Below are positions 35,075 through 44,606 of a stretch of DNA of 64,000 nt, one piece after another. Under the pieces are notes generated by a model. That model did no database searches. It had not been told where the DNA came from and saw nothing but the letters and a program-made list of their open reading frames with translations. Position 1 is the first letter of the stretch. Every line of letters begins with the position of its first letter. The DNA lies in the NCBI GenBank assembly GCA_947165135.1, contig CAMUZE010000002.1:27083-91082 (forward strand). Direction: 5' to 3'. Origin of the DNA: an uncultured Clostridia bacterium. Its GTDB lineage: Bacteria; Bacillota_I; Bacilli_A; RF39; UBA660. A program made the position numbers and the translations under genes.

Positions 35075-35524
35075 CTATAAATCTACTTCGTCTTCATACC
35101 CTTCATCAACAATTACTAAATCTTTATAATCATCATCGGGATTATCATCATCCATATCATCTATATCATCATAATAATTATTTTCTTTATCTTCTTCATC
35201 TTCGTCTTCTTGTACTTCTTCTGTTGGAATATCATCCTCAAGTTCATTTTCAATTTCATTAATATTAATTTCAGAAGTATGGTTTTCTCTTAAATCAATA
35301 TATCCTTTTTCTAACTGAATAAATCTTTTTTCAGTAGATATTAATGAAAAGAAGTCACCTATTTGTGCTTCAAAAGCAGCATCTCCTAAGTTTAAAACAT
35401 TGCATATTATTTTAAAAATCTCACTAACTTTCATTTTTTTACCTTTTTCTTTTAAAATAACATATGCAATATCATCAAAAGACATTGTCTCTAAATCTTC
35501 TTTATTTATAGTTTTAAATTTCAT
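35075..35524 (-). CDS. rpoE: DNA-directed RNA polymerase delta subunit
   Basis: The N-terminal HARE-HTH domain is seen in SFDDIAYVILKEKGKKMKVS and the following helices. About 65 residues of Glu/Asp-rich, probably disordered tail (DDIDDMDDDNPDDDY) complete the architecture of RpoE delta, which is specific to Firmicutes and improves transcription recycling and promoter selectivity. I chose the ATG at 35524 (MKFKTINKEDL) because GAGGAGG lies 11 nt upstream; the 14 earlier codons contain that site and are unlikely to be translated. Confidence 0.9.
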   Translation of the reverse strand: MKFKTINKEDLETMSFDDIAYVILKEKGKKMKVSEIFKIICNVLNLGDAAFEAQIGDFFSLISTEKRFIQLEKGYIDLRENHTSEININEIENELEDDIPTEEVQEDEDEEDKENNYYDDIDDMDDDNPDDDYKDLVIVDEGYEDEVDL

Positions 35525-35646
35525 ATTTTTTGTAGCCTCCTCAAAGCAATTATTTTCTCTTTCCATTAAAATTATACTTATTTTTTTTAATAAATCAAGT
35601 ATTTTTTATATATTTATTTAGCATAATAAATAATGGGCAAAAATAT

Positions 35647-37590
35647 ATGAAAAAAATCATTATTCTTATTAAAATTTTTTTATTTTTATTTTTTACATTT
35701 ATAGTAATTAATTTAAGTTTTTATGTATATGCATTTATAACTCCAAAGTTTAATATTAATACTTCAAATAGTATTATAATGTATGATTCTTCTTTAAATA
35801 ATATATTAGATGATGAAGAAAAAAGTGAATTTGTTAAATTAGAAGATATAAGTGATAATGTTAAAAATGCTATTATATCTATAGAAGATAAAAATTTTTA
35901 TAGTCATAAAGGCTTTGATTATTTAAGAATACTTAAAGCACTAATTGTTAATTTATCCAGCAGAAAAATAAAACAAGGGGCATCTACTATATCACAGCAA
36001 TATGTTAAAAATTTATATTTAACTTTTGATCAAACATTAAAAAGAAAAATGCAGGAAGCAATATTAACAATTGAACTTGAAACTCATTATTCAAAAGATG
36101 AAATACTAGAAGGATATTTAAATACGATTAATTTTGGATCAGGTCAATATGGAATAAAGGCAGCTAGTGAATATTATTTTAATAAAGAACCTAAAGATTT
36201 ATCATTAGAAGAAGCAAGTATACTAGTAGGTATTCCTAAAAATCCAACGTATTATAACCCTATAACAAATTATGATAATGCAAAAAAAAGACAAAAAGAT
36301 GTATTAAACTCAATGGTTAAAAATAAATATATATCTAAAAAAGAAATGAATAATATTTATAATAAACAATTAACTTTTTATGGTATTAATAATAAAACAG
36401 AATTATCTAGTTTGAATTATTATAAAGATGCAGTATTAAATGAGCTCAAAAATATTAAAAATATGCCAGACTCAATTACAGAAATTCAAGGATTAAAAAT
36501 ATATACTAATCTTGATAGAGAAACTCAAAAATTACTTGAAAATAATATTAATAATGAAATGAATAATACCAGTATGGAAGTAGCATCTATAGTTGTTAAA
36601 CCTCAAACAGGAAAGATAGTAGCTTTAATTGGAGGAAAAGATTATTCAAAATCACAATATAATAGAGCTGTGAACTCTAAAAGACAAGTGGGTTCAACAA
36701 TTAAACCTTTTCTTTATTATAGCGCTTTAGAACAAGGTTTTACTCCTTCAACAAATTTTTTAAGTGAAAAAACAACATTTAATCTTGGAAATATATCTTA
36801 TTCACCTAAAAATGCTGGTAATATATATGCAAACAAAAATATATCTATGCTTGCTGCGATAGCATATTCAGATAATGTATATGCTTTAAAAACACATCTT
36901 TTTTTAGGAGAAGACTCTTTATCAAAAACAATCAAAAAAGTAAAAATAAATACTCCAGTTTCTGAAAATGCATCATCTGCTTTAGGAACAACTGAAATAA
37001 ATATAATTGATTATAGTAATGGATTTATAACTTTAGCAAATGAAGGTAAACATGAAAATCCTCATTTAATTGAAAAAATAACAGATATAAACAATAATGT
37101 ATTATATGAGTATAAATATGAAAATGAATACATACTTAATAAAAAATATGTGTATATTTTAAATAATTTATTAACTTCCACATATAATTATTCGTTGGTT
37201 AATTATACTTCACCTACTCTTATAAGTGTGTCTAATGAACTAGACAGTAAATATGCTGTAAAGAGTGGAAGTACAAGTACTGATTATTGGACAGTTGGAT
37301 ATAATAAGGATTATCTTGTGTTAGTTTGGGCTGGTAATGATAACAACTCTCCTGTTAAGAGTTCTGAGTCAAAAATTACAAAAAAAATATGGGCAAAAAC
37401 TATAAATAATATTAATGATAATAATAAAACTTGGTATGAAATACCAAGTGATATTACTGCATCAATAATAGATCCTATTAGTGGAAAAGTATCAAAAAAT
37501 GGTTTTGTTTGTTATTATGAAAAAGGTACTGAACCAACATATGATTATGACTCTTATTTAGAAATTTTTGTTGCAAATAAAAAGAAATGA
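35647..37590 (+). CDS. pbpA: Class A penicillin-binding protein (glycosyltransferase and transpeptidase)
   Basis: After one N-terminal membrane anchor (residues 5-28) the GT51 domain shows IEDKNFYSHKG (catalytic Glu) and the GASTISQQYVKN motif. The transpeptidase domain has GSTIKP (nucleophilic Ser), SDN and KSGST. At 647 residues it is a compact class A PBP that polymerises glycan strands and crosslinks peptides outside the membrane. The symbol is generic, as I cannot tell which paralogue this is. The ribosome-binding site is weak. It is divergent from rpoE and ends in a strong terminator. Confidence 0.92.
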   Translation: MKKIIILIKIFLFLFFTFIVINLSFYVYAFITPKFNINTSNSIIMYDSSLNNILDDEEKSEFVKLEDISDNVKNAIISIEDKNFYSHKGFDYLRILKALIVNLSSRKIKQGASTISQQYVKNLYLTFDQTLKRKMQEAILTIELETHYSKDEILEGYLNTINFGSGQYGIKAASEYYFNKEPKDLSLEEASILVGIPKNPTYYNPITNYDNAKKRQKDVLNSMVKNKYISKKEMNNIYNKQLTFYGINNKTELSSLNYYKDAVLNELKNIKNMPDSITEIQGLKIYTNLDRETQKLLENNINNEMNNTSMEVASIVVKPQTGKIVALIGGKDYSKSQYNRAVNSKRQVGSTIKPFLYYSALEQGFTPSTNFLSEKTTFNLGNISYSPKNAGNIYANKNISMLAAIAYSDNVYALKTHLFLGEDSLSKTIKKVKINTPVSENASSALGTTEINIIDYSNGFITLANEGKHENPHLIEKITDINNNVLYEYKYENEYILNKKYVYILNNLLTSTYNYSLVNYTSPTLISVSNELDSKYAVKSGSTSTDYWTVGYNKDYLVLVWAGNDNNSPVKSSESKITKKIWAKTINNINDNNKTWYEIPSDITASIIDPISGKVSKNGFVCYYEKGTEPTYDYDSYLEIFVANKKK

Positions 37591-37613
37591 TTTCTCATTT
37601 CTTTCTCTTTTTT
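37579..37613 (+). terminator. Terminator of the class A PBP gene
   Basis: AAAGAAATGA (37581-37590) pairs with TCATTTCTTT (37595-37604), a 10-bp stem and 4-base loop followed by CTCTTTTTT. The PBP stop codon is in the stem. It may also act on the convergent SPFH gene. Confidence 0.75.
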
Positions 37614-38811
37614 ATTCTTCTACTTTTGTTCCACATTCACTACAGAACTTACCTGTAACTACTGCGCCGCAATTTGAACAAGTTTTTTCTTCTGATTTTT
37701 GTTCCTCTGTTTCTTCTTCAACTTGCTTTTCTTCTACCATCTCTTCAACTTTTTCTTCAGGTTTTGAAAATAATGTTCCCATTTCTGGTTGTTGATTTCC
37801 TGGATTATATGATGGAACATCTGATCCTTGATTTGCTGCACTCATCATTGATCCAGCAGCTCCAGATGCCATATTCATCCCCATAAATCCCATCATAGCT
37901 CCATTAGCATTACTTGATGCATTTCTTAAAGCATCTGCAGATGCTGAAGCCATTAAACCAGATTGTAAGTTCTTATTAGAGAAGATTGTTGCTTCATCAA
38001 TCTTATTAACTTTAACCATTGATTCATCAGTTAAATTAATATCTCCTAAAGCAACATCTGTTACTTCAAGTCCATAGTTCTTTCTCCATGATTCATCTAA
38101 ACATGTGTTCATTTCATCGGAAATATCACTATTATATAGTCCGATATCTCCAAATGAAACTTTATGTTTTCTCATTACAATAGATATTGCTTGAGTTAAT
38201 TTTTCAACAAATTTTGCTTGTAATTGTGTTCCAATTATTTCATCATATGTTACAGTGTCTTTTGGATTTGCTCCGATTACACTATTTACAAGTAAAACTG
38301 GATCTACTACTTTAAATGCATATTCTCCAAAGAATGTAACTTCTAACATACCATATTTTTCATCTGTTATTTTCTTTGGTTGTGGAGAACCAAATTTATT
38401 ACCAGTAATATTTAGTAAATTTACATAGTAAACTCTTTGATCTTTTGCAGCTTGTCCACCATATGTGAAACGCTTTCCAATTGTTTTAATAGTATTTAAA
38501 ATTCCTTCACCAAGTCCACCTGTAAAAATACTTGGTTCACTTCCTGTATCAAATGTATAAGTTCCACTTTCTGCTGTGAATTCTTTTACTTCTCCATTTT
38601 CAATAATCATCATTGCCATTCCTTGTGGTACAGCAATTCCACTTCCGTTTGATATTACTCCTTCAGTAGGATTAATATTTCCTTTTCCATGGTTTACTAC
38701 TCCTCTTTGAATAAGAACATCTTTTTCAATTGTTGGACATGTAACGAATTCTTTAAATTGATCACCCAATGTAGATGATGCAGCACTTACTAGCGCTTTA
38801 ATTAATCCCAT
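37612..38811 (-). CDS. SPFH-domain protein with C-terminal zinc ribbon
   Basis: The 399-residue protein belongs to the SPFH (virion-core-like, YdjI-type) group: an N-terminal VTCPTIEKDVLIQRGVVNHG region, the band-7 core, and an Ala/Met/Gly-rich segment near residues 290-330. A long acidic linker leads to a two-knuckle zinc ribbon (CSNCGAVVTGKFCSECG). There is no membrane segment. Relatives are cytoplasmic or membrane-peripheral scaffolds, in Bacillus linked to phage-shock (LiaI/PspA-like) functions; the role here is unknown. AGAGGTAAG precedes the ATG. Confidence 0.8.
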   Translation of the reverse strand: MGLIKALVSAASSTLGDQFKEFVTCPTIEKDVLIQRGVVNHGKGNINPTEGVISNGSGIAVPQGMAMMIIENGEVKEFTAESGTYTFDTGSEPSIFTGGLGEGILNTIKTIGKRFTYGGQAAKDQRVYYVNLLNITGNKFGSPQPKKITDEKYGMLEVTFFGEYAFKVVDPVLLVNSVIGANPKDTVTYDEIIGTQLQAKFVEKLTQAISIVMRKHKVSFGDIGLYNSDISDEMNTCLDESWRKNYGLEVTDVALGDINLTDESMVKVNKIDEATIFSNKNLQSGLMASASADALRNASSNANGAMMGFMGMNMASGAAGSMMSAANQGSDVPSYNPGNQQPEMGTLFSKPEEKVEEMVEEKQVEEETEEQKSEEKTCSNCGAVVTGKFCSECGTKVEE

Positions 38812-38857
38812 ATACTTACCTCTTTTCTATCAAATTAATTATATCAAAAAAGAGTCT

Positions 38858-38886
38858 ATAAAAAAAGTACTATTTAGTACTTTTCT
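38858..38886 (-). terminator. Terminator of noc
   Basis: AAAAGTAC (38863-38870) pairs with GTACTTTT (38877-38884), followed on the minus strand by TTTTTTT. The stop codon of noc lies in the loop. Confidence 0.75.
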
Positions 38887-39920
38887 ATTTCAATTGTTAT
38901 TTGATATCTATCAACTAATTCAATTTTATTTACTTTTATTTTATCTTTTCCAACTACATAACTATCTATCATATTATTTAGATCACCATACATTATTCCT
39001 GGATTTACTTTCTCAACTTCTTTCTGTGTTACCTCATCTGGAATATATTGTGGTTCTTCATTATTATGTAATTGGAATGGATTAATTTCTTCGTTATAAG
39101 ACTCTGTTTTACTTAACGAAATGTTTACATTTTCTTCTGTTGGTATTTCAGTTATACTATTATCTTCTGGACTTTCTATTTTTTCTTGCATTCCAATATC
39201 TAAGTACTCAATTGTTTCTTCTTTTTCTTCTGATTTTGGTTCAACTTTAGGTTCAGGTCTTAAGAACCTTTGAATTTCTTCAGGAACATAGTTTTCTTGT
39301 TTAATATTATCCCTCATCAATAATAAATTTATTTCTTCTTCAGTTTGCTTAACTGTTAATTTTTCACTAATTATTTTCTTCAATAAACTTTTTTGTAAAT
39401 CTTCATTATTTAATGATAATAAACTTCTAGCATGTCTTTCAGATATTTGATTATATAATAAAGCATCTTTTATTTCTTTAGGAAGAACTAATAATCTCAT
39501 TTTATTTGCTATCGAAGATTGACTTACTCCTAATTTAGAAGCTATTTCTTCTTGAGTAAATCCTCTATCAATTAATTTTTTATATGATTGAGCTTCTTCA
39601 ATTACGGACAAATCTTTTCGTTGTAAATTTTCAAGTAATGCTATTTCTGCACTAGTATTATCATCAGTATTGTTAAGAACTGCTGGAATGGATTTTAATC
39701 CAGCTAAACACGCCGCTTTATATCTTCTTTCTCCAGCTATAATTTCATATTTTTCGCCAATTTTTCTAACTACTATTGGTTGAATAACTCCATATTTGAT
39801 AATAGAATCAGATAAATTATTTAATTCTTGTTCATCAAAAGAAAGCCTAGGTTGAAATCTATTGGGCAATATATCCTCTACATTTATATAATAAATTTTT
39901 TCACTATTATTTTCTTCCAT
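38874..39920 (-). CDS. noc: Nucleoid occlusion protein Noc (ParB-family CTPase clamp)
   Basis: The ParB/Noc core has GERRYKAA and ENLQRKDL (CTP-binding motifs) at residues 60-105, then a helix-turn-helix region with GVSQSSIANKMRLL and ISERHARSLL. At the four positions that separate Noc from ParB specificity it has Gln134, Lys140, Val145 and Arg162; published Noc residues are Gln, Lys, Lys, Arg. The gene directly follows rsmG, as noc does in Bacillus. The C-terminal dimer domain is preceded by a disordered acidic linker of about 100 residues, making the protein longer (348) than usual. The N-terminal amphipathic membrane-targeting helix of Bacillus Noc is absent. Three matching ATTTCCCGGGAAAT sites lie at 55267-55848. 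Confidence 0.85.
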   Translation of the reverse strand: MEENNSEKIYYINVEDILPNRFQPRLSFDEQELNNLSDSIIKYGVIQPIVVRKIGEKYEIIAGERRYKAACLAGLKSIPAVLNNTDDNTSAEIALLENLQRKDLSVIEEAQSYKKLIDRGFTQEEIASKLGVSQSSIANKMRLLVLPKEIKDALLYNQISERHARSLLSLNNEDLQKSLLKKIISEKLTVKQTEEEINLLLMRDNIKQENYVPEEIQRFLRPEPKVEPKSEEKEETIEYLDIGMQEKIESPEDNSITEIPTEENVNISLSKTESYNEEINPFQLHNNEEPQYIPDEVTQKEVEKVNPGIMYGDLNNMIDSYVVGKDKIKVNKIELVDRYQITIEIEKY

Positions 39921-39985
39921 AGCCTTTTCCTTTTTATCCTATTCTATTACCATTTTAATTCATTTTTATTATTTAATCAAGAATA

Positions 39986-40696
39986 TTATTTATTTTTATA
40001 ATTTTTCAATATAATATTATAATTTCTTGGATATTTTAAATTATTCTTACCTACTTTTTTATAAACTGGTATTGTTCTAATAGCATTATTAATAGGTAAA
40101 TTATATGAAATTATATCAATTAATTTAATATTTAATTCTTTTTCTAAATATGAATATTGTTTAATTTCATCATCACACTTGGATTTTAATGGAATAATTA
40201 GTCCATTTATTCTTAATGAATTAATACTTAATTCTAATATTATTGGTATGGAAGTAACTGCCCTACAAGTAATTAAGTCAAATTTTTCAGTATTCTTTTT
40301 GCTATAAATTTCCATTCTATCATTTATAACTTCAACATTATATAATTTTAATTCCTTAATTACTTCATTTAAAAATACACATTTTTTATTATTAGATTCT
40401 ATTAAGGTTACATTTAATTTATTAAATATTATTGCTAAAACAAGTCCTGGAAAACCTGCTCCAGTTCCAAAATCACATAAATTTTCATAATTATTCAAAT
40501 CAACTGATTTAGAAAGACATAATGAATCATAAAAATGTAATAAAAAGACATCTTTTTTTTCTGTTATTGTAGTCATATTAAATCTTTTATTCCATTCAAC
40601 AAGTAAATTATAATACTTATCAAATTTTAAATATATTTCTTCATCTATTTCTATATTTATTTTTTTACATTCATTTATAAAATCTTCTTTATTCAT
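39986..40696 (-). CDS. rsmG: 16S rRNA (guanine527-N7)-methyltransferase
   Basis: The protein has the GidB signature: LVEWNKRFNMTTITEKKDVF near the N-terminus, then the SAM-binding CDFGTGAGFPGLVLAI. It methylates G527 of 16S rRNA; loss gives low-level streptomycin resistance in several bacteria. The length (236 residues) is normal. The start has AAGGAA upstream and overlaps the end of mnmG by 8 nt. Confidence 0.93.
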   Translation of the reverse strand: MNKEDFINECKKINIEIDEEIYLKFDKYYNLLVEWNKRFNMTTITEKKDVFLLHFYDSLCLSKSVDLNNYENLCDFGTGAGFPGLVLAIIFNKLNVTLIESNNKKCVFLNEVIKELKLYNVEVINDRMEIYSKKNTEKFDLITCRAVTSIPIILELSINSLRINGLIIPLKSKCDDEIKQYSYLEKELNIKLIDIISYNLPINNAIRTIPVYKKVGKNNLKYPRNYNIILKNYKNK

Positions 40697-42551
40697 TATT
40701 ATATTCCTTTTTTAAATAAACAAGTAGCATTGTTATATCTGATGGATTAACTCCACTTATTCTAGAAGCTTGACCTATTGTTAATGGTCTTATTTTTGAT
40801 AATTTTTGACGAGCTTCTGTAGCTATATTTGATACTTTATCATAATTTATATCACTTGGTATTTTTTTATCTTCTAATTTTAACATTTTTTCTACTTCAT
40901 TTTTTGTTTTATTAATATAGCCTTCATATTTAATTTCTATTTGTACCATTTCCGCTATTTTATCATCAAATTTATAATTAAAGTAATTAAGAATATCTTT
41001 TATTTCTATTTCAGGACGTTTTATTAAATCTTTAAGTGATGTTTTTCCATATATATTTGATGAACTAATAGAATCTAAAAATTCATTTATTTCTTTTGTT
41101 GGAGTAATATATGTTTCTTCTAAATATTTATTTAAATTATTTATTTCATTTAACATATTTTTGTAGATATTATATTTTTCATCATCTATTAACCCTATTT
41201 TTCTTCCATATTTAGTTAATCTTAATGATGCATTATCATGCCTTAATAATAATCTAAATTCTGCTCTTGAAGTAAGTAGTCTATAAGGTTCAGTTATTCC
41301 TTTATTTATTAAATCATCAATTAATACACCTATATAAGCTTCGTTTCTTTTTAATATAAATGGTTCTTTACCCTGTATATTTAGTACAGCATTTATTCCA
41401 GCCATCAAGCCTTGTGCTGCTGCTTCTTCATATCCACTTGTTCCATTTATTTGACCTGCAGTATATAAATTTTTAATTATTTTATTTTCTAATGTCATAT
41501 TTAATTGAAGAGGATCTATTGCATCGTATTCTATAGCATAACCATACTTAGTAATTACTACATCGTGAAGTCCATCCATAGTCTTTAACAATTTTTCTTG
41601 AATTTCGTGAGGCATTGTCGTAGAAAATCCACCAACATAATACTCAATATCATCACTTCTTTCAGGTTCTAAAAATATTTGATGTCTTTCTTTATCATTG
41701 AATTTTACTACTTTATCTTCAATTGATGGACAATATCTTGGTCCTACTCCTTTAATCATTCCACTATAAAGAGCACATTTATCTAAGTTGTCCATTATTA
41801 TTTTATGTGTTTCTTTATTTGTATAAGTTAAATAACATGGAAATTGTTTATCTATATCATATGTTGCAGGATAAAAATTACTAAATGTTAAATATTCGTT
41901 ATCACCTAGTTCTTCTTTCACTTCATTTAAATTAATACTACTTTTTAGTATTCTAGGAGGCGTTCCAGTTTTTAATCTAATTAATTTAATTCCATTTTCT
42001 TCTAAATTCTTACTTAAAAACATTGAATTTTTTTCACCATGAGGTCCACCTTTATACTTATTGTGCCCACACATTATATCAGAATTTAAATAAGTTCCAG
42101 TTGTTAATATTACTATCTTTGAACTAATATTTTCACCAGATTCAGTAATTATTCCTTTTGCTGTTTTGTCTTCAACAATTAGTTCTTTTACAGTATCTTC
42201 TTTTAATTCTAAATTTTTTGTATTATTTAATGTATTCAACATCTGTTTTGGATAATTAACTTTACAACCTTGTGCTCTTAAAGAACGCACTCCAGGTCCT
42301 TTTTTAACATTCAACATTTTTATTTGAAGTAATGTTCTATCAGCACAATATCCCATTTCTCCACCTAATGCATCTATTTCTCTTACAACTATTCCTTTAG
42401 CAGAACCTCCAATTGATGGATTACATGGCATATCTGCTATATTATTAAGATTAGTAGTTACTAATAATGTTTTCATTCCCATTCTTGCACAAGAAAGAGA
42501 TGCTTCACAACCAGCATGACCTCCACCAACAACTATGATGTCATAATTCAT
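40689..42551 (-). CDS. mnmG: tRNA uridine-5-carboxymethylaminomethyl modification enzyme, FAD subunit
   Basis: MnmG (GidA) works with MnmE to modify wobble U34. The FAD-binding motif VVGGGHAGCEASLSCARMG starts at residue 5. DMPCNPSIGGSAKGIVVREI and GGFSTTMPHEIQEKLL are conserved family blocks, and the C-terminal helical domain is complete. I use the ATG at 42551 (MNYDIIVVGGG), the usual N-terminus; a TTG eight codons earlier overlaps mnmE. It forms a co-directional run with mnmE and rsmG. Confidence 0.95.
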   Translation of the reverse strand: MNYDIIVVGGGHAGCEASLSCARMGMKTLLVTTNLNNIADMPCNPSIGGSAKGIVVREIDALGGEMGYCADRTLLQIKMLNVKKGPGVRSLRAQGCKVNYPKQMLNTLNNTKNLELKEDTVKELIVEDKTAKGIITESGENISSKIVILTTGTYLNSDIMCGHNKYKGGPHGEKNSMFLSKNLEENGIKLIRLKTGTPPRILKSSINLNEVKEELGDNEYLTFSNFYPATYDIDKQFPCYLTYTNKETHKIIMDNLDKCALYSGMIKGVGPRYCPSIEDKVVKFNDKERHQIFLEPERSDDIEYYVGGFSTTMPHEIQEKLLKTMDGLHDVVITKYGYAIEYDAIDPLQLNMTLENKIIKNLYTAGQINGTSGYEEAAAQGLMAGINAVLNIQGKEPFILKRNEAYIGVLIDDLINKGITEPYRLLTSRAEFRLLLRHDNASLRLTKYGRKIGLIDDEKYNIYKNMLNEINNLNKYLEETYITPTKEINEFLDSISSSNIYGKTSLKDLIKRPEIEIKDILNYFNYKFDDKIAEMVQIEIKYEGYINKTKNEVEKMLKLEDKKIPSDINYDKVSNIATEARQKLSKIRPLTIGQASRISGVNPSDITMLLVYLKKEYNNE

Positions 42552-42559
42552 AATATCAT

Positions 42560-43912
42560 CTACTTTCCTAGGCAAAATTTACTGAATATTTCATTTATTA
42601 AATCATCACTACCTACATCTCCAGTAATTTCACTTAATTTTTCCCATAATCTTTTTACATCTATTTCAATCATATCAATTTCTAAATTATTTTCTATAGC
42701 ACTATTGATTTCTTTAATAATGTCTACACAATTATTTAATAAAGCTATTTGACGTGCATTTGAAATATATGTGTAATTTGATTCTGCTATACTTGATAAA
42801 TCAAATATATCTGATATTTTTTCTTTTAATTTATCTATCTTTTTAGAATCAAAAGTTGATATATTTAAATGATTATATTTTGTTAATTTTACTTCTGTGT
42901 AATTTTCATTTAAATCACTTTTATTGTAAATAACAAGTACTTCTTTATTATTAATTTTATTTAATATTTCTTCATCTTCATCAGTAAAACCATCGCTACT
43001 GTCAATAACAAATAGTACTAAATCCGCACCATTTATTGCATTAACGCTTCGAGATACTCCTATACTTTCAACAATATCTTCTGTTTTTCTTATTCCTGCT
43101 GTATCTAATATATCAATTTTTATACCTTCAATTAATAAATTTCCCTCAACTATATCCCTTGTTGTTCCTTTAACATCTGTAACAATTGCTTTTTCTTCAT
43201 TCAATAATGAATTTAATATACTACTTTTACCTACATTTGGCTTACCTACTATAACTATTTTTAAACCATTTTTAACTAGTAATCCTTTTTTACTATTTTT
43301 TAACAATTCAATTATCTTATTATTTATATATTCAGTATTTTCTTTAATCATTTCTTTAGTTACAACAACTGCATCTTCATATTCTGGATAATCTATATTT
43401 ACTTCAATATTAGCTATTAATGATAAAACTTTTTCTTTTAATTCATTTATTATATTGAATATTGTTTTATCTATTCCTCTTATAGCCATTTTTCTTGAAC
43501 TTTCACTTTGAGAATTAATTAAATCACTTACGGCTTCAGCCTGTGTTAGATCAATTCTTCCATTTAAAAAAGCTCTTTTTAGAAATTCACCTGGTTCGGC
43601 TAGTCTAGCACCATTTGATAATAATAATTCCATTACTTTATTAACAGATGTACTTCCTCCATGAGTACTTATTTCTACTACATCTTCTCTAGTAAATGTT
43701 TTAGGAGATAAAAATACAGTTAATAATACTTCATCTATTTTTTCATTATTTTCCAAAATAAAACCATAATGTACAGTATGTGATTTTACATTGCTTATAT
43801 CTTTTGAAAATATTTTATTTGCAATACTAATAGATTCTTTTCCACTTAATCTAATAACATTAATAGAACTTTCACCTACTAATGTTGCCACTGCAGCTAT
43901 AGTATCTTCCAT
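42560..43912 (-). CDS. mnmE: tRNA modification GTPase MnmE
   Basis: The N-terminal folate-binding domain starts MEDTIAAVATLVGESSINVI. The inserted G domain has GKPNVGKSS, DTAGIRKTED and NKSD, and the C-terminal CLGK box carries the conserved cysteine. The protein forms a heterotetramer with MnmG. The ATG at 43912 has GGAGGAG upstream, while seven extra codons in the frame overlap that site. A TATAAT at 43944-43939 (minus strand) may be the -10 box of this gene. Confidence 0.95.
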   Translation of the reverse strand: MEDTIAAVATLVGESSINVIRLSGKESISIANKIFSKDISNVKSHTVHYGFILENNEKIDEVLLTVFLSPKTFTREDVVEISTHGGSTSVNKVMELLLSNGARLAEPGEFLKRAFLNGRIDLTQAEAVSDLINSQSESSRKMAIRGIDKTIFNIINELKEKVLSLIANIEVNIDYPEYEDAVVVTKEMIKENTEYINNKIIELLKNSKKGLLVKNGLKIVIVGKPNVGKSSILNSLLNEEKAIVTDVKGTTRDIVEGNLLIEGIKIDILDTAGIRKTEDIVESIGVSRSVNAINGADLVLFVIDSSDGFTDEDEEILNKINNKEVLVIYNKSDLNENYTEVKLTKYNHLNISTFDSKKIDKLKEKISDIFDLSSIAESNYTYISNARQIALLNNCVDIIKEINSAIENNLEIDMIEIDVKRLWEKLSEITGDVGSDDLINEIFSKFCLGK

Positions 43913-43953
43913 ATTCTCCTCCTTTTTCTTCACGCTAGATTATAGCACAATAT

Positions 43954-43989
43954 AAAAAAGAATAAAAGCATTTTAGTACTTTTATTCTT
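43954..43989 (-). terminator. Terminator of khpB/jag
   Basis: AAGAATAAAAG (43958-43968) pairs with CTTTTATTCTT (43979-43989), an 11-bp stem followed on the minus strand by TTTTTT. It marks the end of the rpmH-to-khpB group; mnmE starts a new unit. Confidence 0.8.
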
Positions 43990-44602
43990 CATTATTCTCA
44001 ACGTATTTTATAACAACACATCTATTTGGTTCTTCCCCTTCACTCTCAGTTTTAATATACTTAAATCCTTGAAGTGCTGAGTGAACAACCTTTCTTTCAT
44101 ATGAATTCATTGGATCTAGTTTTACATCTACTTTTGATAATGTAACTTCTCTTGCTATTTTCTTAACTTTCTTTTCTAAGAAATAATTTTGTTTTTCTTT
44201 ATATTTTTCAACATCTACAGAAACATTAACATATAAATCAATTGCATTAAATAATGCTTGTCTTAAATATGTTTGAATTGAATCTAATATATGTCCCTTT
44301 TTACCGATTAATACTGAATTATTTTGTGAAAATATTTCATATTTTATTTGTGATTCTCTTATTTTTGTTTCAATATTAGTTTTAATACCAATATTATTTA
44401 ATAGTTCTTCTAATATTTCTTTACCTAATGCTGCTACATCACTTAGTTTAACTACTTCTAGTGTATATTTTTTTCCACTAAATAATCCACCTTTTTCTTC
44501 ATACATTTTTGTTAATACGTCTTCTTCTTTAAGATTTAATTCACTAAGTGCCTTATCTAGTAATCCTTCTTGACTTTTTGCTTGAAATTTGTACTTCTCC
44601 AT
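43982..44602 (-). CDS. khpB: RNA-binding protein KhpB (Jag/EloR)
   Basis: Three parts are visible. The Jag-N domain is residues 1-55 (AKSQEGLLDKALSELNLKEE). The KH domain is seen as LIGKKGHILDSIQTYLRQAL. The R3H domain has LDPMNSYERKVVHSALQG, with the R-x-x-x-H spacing. It partners KhpA and affects cell elongation and small-RNA stability in related bacteria. The position right after yidC is the standard one, and the start is 5 bp from the yidC stop. Confidence 0.92.
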   Translation of the reverse strand: MEKYKFQAKSQEGLLDKALSELNLKEEDVLTKMYEEKGGLFSGKKYTLEVVKLSDVAALGKEILEELLNNIGIKTNIETKIRESQIKYEIFSQNNSVLIGKKGHILDSIQTYLRQALFNAIDLYVNVSVDVEKYKEKQNYFLEKKVKKIAREVTLSKVDVKLDPMNSYERKVVHSALQGFKYIKTESEGEEPNRCVVIKYVENNEE

Positions 44603-44606
44603 AATA

